Of a stretch of DNA of 64,000 bases, positions 57,728-64,000 are shown piece by piece. The stretch comes from Kocuria massiliensis (GTDB lineage Bacteria; Actinomycetota; Actinomycetes; Actinomycetales; Micrococcaceae). A program made the position numbers and the translations under genes. The notes below the pieces were generated by a model. That model saw nothing but the letters and a program-made list of their open reading frames with translations, was not told where the DNA came from and did no database searches. Each line of letters starts with the position of its first letter. Position 1 is the first letter of the stretch. The stretch covers positions 186,001 through 250,000 of the forward strand of contig NZ_LT835159.1 in assembly GCF_900169715.1 (NCBI RefSeq), in the 5' to 3' direction.

Positions 57728-59089
57728 ATGTACGCGACCATCAATCCCGCCAATGGCCAGACCACGCGTGAATTCGACGCCGCCACGCGCGACGAAATCG
57801 ACTTCGCCGTAGAAACCCTCCACAACGGGTTTCAGGCCTCCCGCCACGTATCCCCGGAAGAGCGGGCACCAGCTTTGGTCAAGGCGGCGGAACTCTTCCG
57901 GGAACGTGCCGACGAGCTGGCCGCCACGATCACGCAAGAAATGGGCAAACGGAACCGAGACGCCCTGGGCGAGGTAGAGATCGTGGCTCAAATCTTCGAG
58001 TACTACGGCACCAAAGGCCCCGAGATGCTCGCCGACCGTCCCGTGGAGGATTCCACCCAGAACGACGTCGTTCAGTATCGCCCGATGGGTGTGCTCCTCG
58101 GCATCATGCCCTGGAACTACCCCCTGTATCAGCTGGCTCGATTCGCGGCCCCAAACCTGGTGCTGGGAAACTCCGTGTTGATTAAGCCCGCCCCCTCCAC
58201 GCCGGCCACCGCGATCGCCTTCGCGGATGTCCTCTCCTCCGCGAGCCTCGGTCCGGATGTGTATCAAACCCTGTTGGCCATGACCGACGACGTCGAAGGC
58301 CTGATCAGAGACGAACGCATTGCCGGGGTGTCCTTGACGGGCAGCGAAGGCGCCGGCTCGAAGGTCGCTGCGGTCGCCGGGGAAGAGGTGAAGAAGGTCG
58401 TGCTGGAACTCGGGGGATCGGACCCCTTCATCATCTTGGATGAGGAAAACCTCGAGGAGATCGCGGAAGTTGCCGTCGAGGCTCGCATGGAGAATATGGG
58501 CCAGGCCTGCAATTCGCCGAAGCGGTTCATCGTGATGGAGGAAGCCTTCGCTCCGTTCGTTGCCGCCGCCAAGCGTCTCCTCGAGAACAATTATCACCCG
58601 GGCGATCCGCAGAACGCACAGACGAGTCTTGCGCCGCTCTCCTCCGAAGCCGCCCTAGAGAAAATCGCCGACCAGGTGGACCGGGCCGTGGAACAAGGAG
58701 CCACCCTGGAAACGGGCGGTCACCGCCTGGACCGTGAAGGCTTCTACTACGCGCCGACGCTGCTCACCGGCGTGACGCCCGAGATGGACGCGTACCACGA
58801 GGAGCTCTTCGGTCCGGTGTTGGTGGTCCACTCGGCCAATAGCGACGAAGAATGCATTCGCCTTGCCAACGACTCCGCTTTTGGGCTCGGTGCCGCCGTA
58901 TTCGGGGGCGACCCCGAGCGCGCCGAAGCGGTCGGTGAAAGCCTCGAGGTGGGCATGGTGTCCATCAACCGTCCCGAAGGCTCCGAAGCGGAACTCCCCT
59001 TCGGAGGTGTGAAGAAGTCCGGAATTGGACGCGAACTGGGCCGTTTGGGTGCGGTGGAATTTGCGAATCAGCGGCTCTTCCGCGCCTAA
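57728..59089 (+). CDS. NAD(P)-dependent succinate-semialdehyde dehydrogenase-type aldehyde dehydrogenase
   Basis: A 453-residue aldehyde dehydrogenase. MYATINPANGQTTREFDAAT begins the protein; PMGVLLGIMPWNYPLYQLAR (coenzyme site), VSLTGSEGAGSKVAAVAGEE, catalytic Glu in VVLELGGSDPFIILD (near 227) and Cys in MGQACNSPKRFIVME (near 261), EELFGPVLVVH are all present. The best match by pattern is the GabD/Sad group, oxidising succinate semialdehyde to succinate. GAGGAGG is 4 nt before ATG 57728. Upstream in-frame codons belong to the sodA terminator region. Monocistronic. Confidence 0.9.
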   Translation: MYATINPANGQTTREFDAATRDEIDFAVETLHNGFQASRHVSPEERAPALVKAAELFRERADELAATITQEMGKRNRDALGEVEIVAQIFEYYGTKGPEMLADRPVEDSTQNDVVQYRPMGVLLGIMPWNYPLYQLARFAAPNLVLGNSVLIKPAPSTPATAIAFADVLSSASLGPDVYQTLLAMTDDVEGLIRDERIAGVSLTGSEGAGSKVAAVAGEEVKKVVLELGGSDPFIILDEENLEEIAEVAVEARMENMGQACNSPKRFIVMEEAFAPFVAAAKRLLENNYHPGDPQNAQTSLAPLSSEAALEKIADQVDRAVEQGATLETGGHRLDREGFYYAPTLLTGVTPEMDAYHEELFGPVLVVHSANSDEECIRLANDSAFGLGAAVFGGDPERAEAVGESLEVGMVSINRPEGSEAELPFGGVKKSGIGRELGRLGAVEFANQRLFRA

Positions 59090-59196
59090 ATCACGACGAC
59101 GTCCCGCCCCTAGAGCGTTGTGCTGGCGCATGCCCGCTGGTGCGACAAGAATTGGGGGTAGAACCGAGGGGAACCCGCCGCGTGGAAGGAGCCGAA

Positions 59197-59679
59197 ATGG
59201 CTGAACTGACTCAAGAGACCGTCGTGGAGATCATGCGAAGCGAACGCTTTGTGATGATGACGTCGGTATCCCAAGAGGACGGACGCCTGCACTCTCACCC
59301 CATGAAACCGCAACGGGTCACGGACCATGCCGAAGCCTGGTTCTTCATCGGGTTGGAGAGTTGCCAAGCTGAAGACATCGGCAAGAATCCCGAGGTCAAC
59401 CTCTCCTTCGCCGAAGCGGGATCGTGGCTGTCCGTATCGGGGCGCGTACGGTTCGAGAATGCGAATCGGGCGATGATCGACGAACTGTGGAACGACAGCG
59501 TCGCGGCCTGGTTCGAAGGCGGTAAGGAAGACCCGAACCTGGGTCTCATGCGTTTCGTGGGCGACTCCGCGCGCCTCTGGGGGCGGCCGGGCGGCAAGGT
59601 CGCCTCGCTCACGCAGATCGCGAAGTCCAAGCTCGAGGATCGCGTTCCGGACGCGGAAGCGGGAGCTGCTGGTCGCTGA
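59197..59679 (+). CDS. Pyridoxamine 5'-phosphate oxidase-like general stress protein
   Basis: A 160-residue FMN-binding split-barrel protein (general stress protein 26-like). EIMRSERFVMMTSVSQEDGR, LHSHPMKPQRVT, AWFFIGLESCQAEDIGKNPE VNLSFAEAGSWLSVSGRVRF and the C-terminal SARLWGRPGGKVASLTQIAK are typical. Not a true PdxH, since it lacks the extended C-terminus. AAGGAG precedes ATG 59197; an upstream ATG at 59140 has no ribosome-binding site. It is separated from the aldehyde dehydrogenase by 107 nt and convergent with nrtR. Confidence 0.85.
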   Translation: MAELTQETVVEIMRSERFVMMTSVSQEDGRLHSHPMKPQRVTDHAEAWFFIGLESCQAEDIGKNPEVNLSFAEAGSWLSVSGRVRFENANRAMIDELWNDSVAAWFEGGKEDPNLGLMRFVGDSARLWGRPGGKVASLTQIAKSKLEDRVPDAEAGAAGR

Positions 59680-59698
59680 CCAGGCGCCCCCGCTTCCG
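59654..59698. terminator. Bidirectional terminator between convergent genes
   Basis: CGGAAGCGGG (59654-59663) and CCCGCTTCCG (59689-59698) form a 10-bp stem; inside the loop CTGGTC and GACCAG form a second stem. The left arm lies within the last codons of the stress-protein gene and the right arm just before the end of nrtR. Confidence 0.6.
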
Positions 59699-59702
59699 AA
59701 GC

Positions 59703-60515
59703 CTATTCGGTCTCTCCGCGACGCATCGCGGCGTCGTGGGCGGCGGCCCGATACATGCCGAGCGGGCCCTGATCCGCGAAGGCCTTGGTGTGGTCGTAGC
59801 GGAACAGCCGCGGGGGCCGATGCCGCGTTCCTTCAATGCGCTTGCCGGTGTCGATGATGCTCTTCGAGGCCGCGATCTGCCGCCGGAAATTCGCGGGATC
59901 GAGGCGCCGACCGAGGATCGCCTCGTAGGCTTCCCGGAGCTCGGCAAGGGTGAATTCATCGCCCAGGAAGGAGTGCGCGATGCGGGAATACCCCACCTTG
60001 TTTTTGAGCCGATACAGGGCGTAATCGACGATCTCGTTGTGATCGAAGGCGAGCTGGGGAAGGTCATCCGCGCGCATCCACTGAATGTTTTCGTGGACTC
60101 GCGTGTGGGAAACCTCGGTCGCGGGAATCGAGGCCCAGTACACCACCGAGACGACGCGTTCGCACGGGGGCGCCGCTTCCTCAGCGACCTCGTCCTCCGG
60201 GCCGGGGACCCGATGCACGCGCCCAAAGGCATAGAGCTGTTCCAGGTAGCCCGGCACCAAGCCGGTAGCGCGTTTCAACGTGGAGCCGGCGGACTTTTCC
60301 AGCGAGAGATCCGGTGACAGTGGCCCACCGGGAAGTGCAAACATGCCACGGTAGGGCTCGCGGAGGCGACGAACCAGGGGGAGCCACAAAGAATGGTGCT
60401 CCTCGTCGTCGACCTTTCGCATAGCGAGTATGACGGTCGAGACGGCCAGCTGCACGGAACCGGGCCGCTGTACGGGGCCCACCTGCTGGTCCTCGTCCGG
60501 TTCCGGGTGGGTCAT
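59703..60515 (-). CDS. nrtR: NrtR-type NUDIX transcriptional regulator
   Basis: A 270-residue protein with an N-terminal NUDIX-like domain (VSTVILAMRKVDDEEHHSLW LPLVRRLREPYRGMFALPGG) and a C-terminal winged helix (LGDEFTLAELREAYEAILGR RLDPANFRRQIAASKSIIDT). The NUDIX box is degenerate, as expected for NrtR, which senses ADP-ribose and represses NAD biosynthesis genes in actinobacteria. No nad genes are in the window. Its start overlaps the stop of the monooxygenase-like gene upstream (ATGA), so they form an operon. Confidence 0.88.
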   Translation of the reverse strand: MTHPEPDEDQQVGPVQRPGSVQLAVSTVILAMRKVDDEEHHSLWLPLVRRLREPYRGMFALPGGPLSPDLSLEKSAGSTLKRATGLVPGYLEQLYAFGRVHRVPGPEDEVAEEAAPPCERVVSVVYWASIPATEVSHTRVHENIQWMRADDLPQLAFDHNEIVDYALYRLKNKVGYSRIAHSFLGDEFTLAELREAYEAILGRRLDPANFRRQIAASKSIIDTGKRIEGTRHRPPRLFRYDHTKAFADQGPLGMYRAAAHDAAMRRGETE

Positions 60516-60835
60516 TGGTCGATCTGCAATTCACCCATGCGGTCCCAGCCGTCGCCTTCGACCTGGCGGGAAATGATCTTCGGCGTCTCGACGAGGTGCG
60601 GTTTCATGGCCTCGAGACCCTTGGCGAAATGATCACTCGACACATGAGCTTCGGCGGCGTCGTCATCGAATGCCTCGAGCAACACATATTCGTTGGGGTT
60701 CTCGATGCTGCGGGACCATTCGAACCACTTATTGCCGGGCTCAGCCCGCGTGGCTTCGGTGAATTCGCGGGTGATTTCGGGGAACGAGTCCGCGGAATCT
60801 GCAGTGACGTGAAATTTCACGATGATGGAAATCAA
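60512..60835 (-). CDS. Putative quinol monooxygenase (ABM domain protein)
   Basis: A 107-residue dimeric alpha+beta-barrel protein: ISIIVKFHVTADSADSFPEI, RAEPGNKWFEWSRSIENPNE YVLLEAFDDDAAEAHVSSDH F is the antibiotic-biosynthesis-monooxygenase/YgiN pattern. A TTG start at 60835 is supported by GGAGGT 5 nt upstream. It shares an ATGA overlap with nrtR. Role unknown; family members act on quinols, haem or polyketides, or have no known activity. Confidence 0.85.
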   Translation of the reverse strand: MISIIVKFHVTADSADSFPEITREFTEATRAEPGNKWFEWSRSIENPNEYVLLEAFDDDAAEAHVSSDHFAKGLEAMKPHLVETPKIISRQVEGDGWDRMGELQIDQ

Positions 60836-60913
60836 CGGGTACCTCCAAAACGCAGGGTTAATGCCTCTATCGTGTCATATCCGGAGGTGACGAGTCGGTG
60901 ACAGAATGGACGC

Positions 60914-61393
60914 ATGACACAACCCAAAGTCAGGTTTCTCGACGTCCCTTCCTCCGTGATCTCGGCTGAGACGATCTTGCCTGGGGTGGAACCGGAGAAG
61001 GTTTATGCCCTGGTCTCGAACCCCTTTCGTCATCACGAGCTCGACGGCAGCGGCTCCGTCCAGGGGCAGATTTCCGGTCCGGAGGCGCCCGGGGAGGGCG
61101 AGACTTTTCGGCAGTCGATGCGGCTTTATGGGATCCCCTACACCGCAACCTCCACGGTGTATCGGGCCGAACCGAACCGTGCCTTTGGTTGGCGCAGGCC
61201 CACGGGTTTCACATGGACGTGGGAGATGGAACCGACCGATGAGGGCACTCTGGTGCGCGAAACCTTTGACGCGAGCCATGCATCGATTGCGGGCCTGCCG
61301 TTGGCCGGGGCGTTGCGCATGGCCGGGGCCTTCCAGCGCAACCGGCGGGGAATCGCGACGTCGTTGTCCCGGCTGAGCAGGCGCTTCGCCTAA
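60914..61393 (+). CDS. SRPBCC family protein
   Basis: A 159-residue START-like fold protein: VISAETILPGVEPEKVYALV SNPFRHHELDGSGSVQGQIS begins the fold, YTATSTVYRAEPNRAFGWRR and WEMEPTDEGTLVRETFDAS are typical of polyketide-cyclase-like SRPBCC proteins. A C-terminal basic helix (FQRNRRGIATSLSRLSRRF) ends it. No enzyme partner nearby; likely binds a hydrophobic ligand. Divergent from the monooxygenase-like gene (78 bp). Confidence 0.85.
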   Translation: MTQPKVRFLDVPSSVISAETILPGVEPEKVYALVSNPFRHHELDGSGSVQGQISGPEAPGEGETFRQSMRLYGIPYTATSTVYRAEPNRAFGWRRPTGFTWTWEMEPTDEGTLVRETFDASHASIAGLPLAGALRMAGAFQRNRRGIATSLSRLSRRFA

Positions 61394-61464
61394 GAATCAC
61401 ACCGAAAAATGAGCGCCCGTTTCGGACCTGGACGAGTGCAACCCCAAAACCTGAGGAGATGTCC

Positions 61465-62415
61465 GTGAAGATCTTGCTTCCCACGTCTATTTCGCTGGAC
61501 GAAGCGCAATTGCCCCTGGAGGACGGAGACCTCACCGTTTCTTACGATCCTCAGTCCCCCATTCCTGAAGAGCATATCGACGCCGAAGTGCTCGTGGCCT
61601 GGGTCAACACGGATGAGCAATTGGCCGACGCCGCGCGGCGCATGACGAACCTCCGCATGATTCAGGCCTTGGCGGCGGGCCCCGACCAGGTCGCGAAGGC
61701 GGGATTCTCGGAAGACGTGATCGTGTGTTCCGGTATCGGGCTACACGACGTCACCGTTGCGGAGCACACTCTTGCCCTGACCTTGGCGCTGGTGCGTTCG
61801 CTCCCAACGTTGGGTGAGCTCCAGAAGGAACACGTCTGGTCGAAAGAGTTGGGTGGCGCGCAGGAATTGCATCCGGCGGGGCGAGTCACCACGTTGCTCG
61901 ATGCGCGGGTCACCATCTGGGGCTTCGGCTCAATCGGCACGACCGTTGCGGGCCTCTTCGAAGCCCTCGGCGCGCAGGTCACCGGCATCGCTCGAAACGG
62001 CGGCGAGCGTCACGGTTATCGCGTCGTCGCGACCGAGGAGAAGGACGAGGTCCTGGCTAACACCGATGTTCTCGTGATGATCCTTCCGAATTCCGAGGCC
62101 ACGCACCATGCGCTCAACGCCGAGGCGCTCGCGACGCTGCCTGACTCCGCGTACGTGGTCAACGTGGGCCGCGGGCCGACGGTGGACGAACCCGCGTTGA
62201 TTGCGGCCCTGGAAGAGGGAAAGATCGCCGGGGCGGGTATCGACGTCACCACCACGGAGCCGTTGCCCGCAGACAATCCTCTGTGGGACGCCCCCAACCT
62301 CATCATCACTCCGCACTCCGCCGGCGGACGGCCGGTGGGAGGCGAAAAGCTGATCGGGCACAATCTCGAGGCCCTGCGCGGCCGGGGCGAATACCGTAAC
62401 GCGATGAACGCCTAG
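61465..62415 (+). CDS. D-isomer-specific 2-hydroxyacid dehydrogenase
   Basis: A 316-residue NAD(P)-dependent dehydrogenase. The Rossmann motif is TIWGFGSIGTTVAGLFEALG, with TVAEHTLALTLALVRSLPTL before it. The catalytic Arg (VVNVGRGPTVDEPALIAALE), Glu (DVTTTEPLPADNPLWDAPN) and His (IITPHSAGG) are intact. Substrate (glyoxylate, hydroxypyruvate or another 2-oxo acid) cannot be told. GAGGAG is directly adjacent to ATG 61459 but 6 nt from GTG 61465, so GTG is preferred. Monocistronic, convergent with an MFS gene. Confidence 0.9.
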   Translation: MKILLPTSISLDEAQLPLEDGDLTVSYDPQSPIPEEHIDAEVLVAWVNTDEQLADAARRMTNLRMIQALAAGPDQVAKAGFSEDVIVCSGIGLHDVTVAEHTLALTLALVRSLPTLGELQKEHVWSKELGGAQELHPAGRVTTLLDARVTIWGFGSIGTTVAGLFEALGAQVTGIARNGGERHGYRVVATEEKDEVLANTDVLVMILPNSEATHHALNAEALATLPDSAYVVNVGRGPTVDEPALIAALEEGKIAGAGIDVTTTEPLPADNPLWDAPNLIITPHSAGGRPVGGEKLIGHNLEALRGRGEYRNAMNA

Positions 62416-62422
62416 TCGCGCT

Positions 62423-63658
62423 TTACGCTTCCACCAGGCCCGACTCTTGGGTTTGGTGCGGCAGGTGCTTCCGATAGAAGGACACCACTACCGAGAGGCA
62501 CAGCGCTGCGACGACGCACCCGCCGATGAACATCCACGGATACGTCAGCCACGAGTGAAGCACGGCCAGAGCCGCCGGAATGAAGAAGCCGAGGTAGGTC
62601 AGCGAGTAGTAGACGGCCGTCAGGCCGGCGAGATCGTGCGGGCCGGCGATGCGCTGAACCTCTTGAAGCCCCGAGACCAGAAGTAGTCCATAGGCGCTTC
62701 CCAAGAGGGCGGCGGCCAGAGTCGCGATCCACGGGTTGACGGTGTAGGCCGCCCAAGCCGCGCATGCCATCGCCGGAACCGCCACGCCCAGCGAGACCAC
62801 GACGCCGCGGGCCGAATCGGCGTTGTCGATCCGCTTGCCAACTTGCTGCAACACCAGGCCACACCCCAGTCCCACGAGGCACAGGAAGCCGGAGAATCCG
62901 ATGCCGAAACCTTCGGTGCGGGAACTCATGAGACCGGGCAGGATCGCGTAGGCGCTTGCGGCGCACCCGAAAACCCACGGGGCCATGGGGACCACAACCC
63001 ACAGGAAACGGCGATGCTTGGCTGCTGGGATACGCAGGTCGTCGACCAAACGAGACGGCGCAACCTGACGCGCGTGGGTTTCCGGGGTGATCGCCGCGGC
63101 CAGGAACCCAAGCAACGCGACGATGATGTGCACGAGGTAGGGCAGCGTCGCCTGAAACGGGGCAAATTGCGCGAGGCCCGCGGCGACGGCGGCGCCCAAA
63201 CCAAAGCCGGCGGTGAGGGACATGGACGCGCGACGGGCGCCGGCGGCGTCGTCGGCCCGGGTGTCATACGGCGCGACGGAGAGTTCCTTGACCCACGAAC
63301 CACCGACCACCATGCCGAGGCCCAGGCCGATGCCGGAAAGGACGCGGCCGACAAACAGAATGGCCGGATTTCCGGCACCCAGAATCAGAAAGATCGAAGC
63401 GATCAGAGCTAGGGCGGGCGCCGGGAGCATCAGCGGGCGGCGTCCGAACCGGTCAGACAGCGGACCGCCGATCAGCAGCGCAGGGACGATGCCTAGGACG
63501 TACGCACCGAGGAGGACGTCGACGGCTCCCGTGGAGAGCCCATCGAGGTCTTTGTACATCACCAAGAGGGGAGTGAACTGGTTGCCGCCCCAGGCCACGG
63601 CGAATATTGCGACGGCGGCCAGTAGCCAGGGAGGGAGAATGCGCTTCTGCGGAAGCAA
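62423..63658 (-). CDS. MFS transporter
   Basis: A 411-residue permease with 12 predicted helices. Conserved MFS motif A is GGPLSDRFGRRPLMLPAPAL (loop 2-3) and motif C-like FVGRVLSGIGLGLGMVVGGS WVKELS. A hydrophilic central loop is near 195-215. TTG start at 63658 with GAAAGGA about 7 nt upstream. Drug or metabolite efflux is likely; specificity unknown. Preceded on the same strand by an FCD-type GntR gene (60 bp gap), its probable regulator. Confidence 0.9.
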   Translation of the reverse strand: MLPQKRILPPWLLAAVAIFAVAWGGNQFTPLLVMYKDLDGLSTGAVDVLLGAYVLGIVPALLIGGPLSDRFGRRPLMLPAPALALIASIFLILGAGNPAILFVGRVLSGIGLGLGMVVGGSWVKELSVAPYDTRADDAAGARRASMSLTAGFGLGAAVAAGLAQFAPFQATLPYLVHIIVALLGFLAAAITPETHARQVAPSRLVDDLRIPAAKHRRFLWVVVPMAPWVFGCAASAYAILPGLMSSRTEGFGIGFSGFLCLVGLGCGLVLQQVGKRIDNADSARGVVVSLGVAVPAMACAAWAAYTVNPWIATLAAALLGSAYGLLLVSGLQEVQRIAGPHDLAGLTAVYYSLTYLGFFIPAALAVLHSWLTYPWMFIGGCVVAALCLSVVVSFYRKHLPHQTQESGLVEA

Positions 63659-63718
63659 AGGAAAGTCCTTTCAGGGGGTGTCGCGCGAGCGGTGAGAATC
63701 GGGGTCGCGTGGTGGGGT

Positions 63719-64000
63719 TTAGGCGAGGTAGCGGCGGTGGGTTTCCTGAAGGTGGGAGGTGAGCCGGGCGCGGAAAGCGGCGGTATCGCCGTCCTCGACG
63801 AGCTGGGCGAGTTCCTCGTGATGGGCAAGGACGGCCTCGGCGTTTCCCGTGGACTTCCAGACCGCCCGCGTGGACATGCGGCGTTGGCGATCCCCGAGGT
63901 TGTCGAAGAAATCCACGAAGAGGCTGTTGCCGGCCCGAAGAACGAGACGGTGATGGAAGGCGGCGTCGAGGGCGACGAATTCCGTGGTGTCGCCGTCGGC
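63719..64000 (-). CDS. GntR family regulator, C-terminal FCD domain (runs off right edge)
   Basis: The minus-strand frame is open from the window edge to TAA at 63719 (94 codons). It reads DAAFHHRLVLRAGNSLFVDF FDNLGDRQRR..., the FCD-domain metal and ligand motif of FadR-type regulators, and ends VEDGDTAAFRARLTSHLQET HRRYLA. The N-terminal DNA-binding domain lies outside. A GTG within the frame at 63916 is not a start; the domain continues upstream of it. Located 60 bp upstream of the MFS gene in the same direction, so it may regulate it. Confidence 0.85.
   Translation of the reverse strand, partial: ADGDTTEFVALDAAFHHRLVLRAGNSLFVDFFDNLGDRQRRMSTRAVWKSTGNAEAVLAHHEELAQLVEDGDTAAFRARLTSHLQETHRRYLA

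Noticed and set aside
57563-58597. A 344-codon minus-strand frame opposite the aldehyde dehydrogenase
   Set aside because: Antisense shadow; the plus strand encodes an intact enzyme with catalytic Cys and Glu.
1-64000. tRNA, rRNA, CRISPR array, insertion sequence or prophage
   Set aside because: No cloverleaf-like sequence, regular repeat-spacer pattern, transposase or phage gene was recognised by eye; a dedicated search was not possible.

Overview
The window looks like chromosomal DNA of a high-GC Gram-positive actinobacterium, most likely Micrococcaceae-like. The evidence is gene content: a CrgA division protein, a class E sortase, an actinobacterial LysX (lysyl-phosphatidylglycerol synthase fused to lysyl-tRNA synthetase), a DUF664-type DinB protein, an NrtR regulator, frequent GTG/TTG starts and many ATGA/GTGA overlaps. 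The species assignment is inference. I see no rRNA, tRNA, CRISPR array, prophage or insertion sequence.

Layout. 1-4.5 kb: envelope-stress block, with a truncated ECF sigma factor divergent from a five-gene Asp23/Gls24/AmaP operon, then a GlsB/YeaQ protein and a DinB protein. 4.5-11.3 kb: OmpR-type two-component system divergent from a Gly/Gln-rich membrane protein, a candidate structured RNA, a GT2-GtrA glycosyltransferase and a GT39 mannosyltransferase-like protein. 11.3-24.7 kb: TetR regulator, ArgE-type deacetylase, flavin reductase, UDP-glucose dehydrogenase, a wall-anchored HtaA protein with an LAXTG-type signal, a LysE/LysG export pair, a metallo-beta-lactamase-fold hydrolase, an amidase overlapping a TetR gene, and an FAD oxidoreductase. 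24.9-29.8 kb: YceI, small membrane proteins, CrgA, sortase E, PabA/TrpG and an ArsD-like Cys-tailed protein. 29.9-38.2 kb: alanine symporter, then an esterase-LysX-membrane protein operon, then NhaA. 38.5-47.2 kb: MarR and GntR regulators, a four-gene osmoprotectant ABC operon, DoxX, a rhomboid-like protein, a VOC-domain protein, LysR and PdxH. 47.2-51.3 kb: an 850-bp non-coding region packed with DnaA boxes, then a TPP riboswitch and the thiM-thiE-thiD-tenA salvage operon. 51.3-56.8 kb: UspA, a citrate transporter gene broken by an exact 35-bp tandem duplication, its intact CitAB-type sensor/regulator, and a cyclotransferase-like/SGNH fusion. 56.9-64 kb: superoxide dismutase, aldehyde dehydrogenase, a PPOX-like protein, NrtR, a monooxygenase-like protein, an SRPBCC protein, a D-2-hydroxyacid dehydrogenase, an MFS transporter and a truncated FCD-type GntR regulator.

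Functional themes. (i) Cell envelope: Asp23 system, glycosyltransferases, sortase with a likely substrate, and LysX lipid lysinylation with a putative deacylating partner and a translationally coupled membrane protein. (ii) Stress: GlsB, YceI, DoxX, SodA and UspA. yceI and doxX share a promoter-overlapping palindrome and may be co-repressed. (iii) Thiamine and PLP salvage.

Most noteworthy items: the DnaA-box cluster without dnaA/dnaN, the reversible-looking 35-bp duplication in the citrate transporter, the shared yceI/doxX operator with a probably leaderless doxX, the cyclotransferase-SGNH fusion with a likely one-base start-proximal frameshift, and the candidate structured RNA upstream of the glycosyltransferases.
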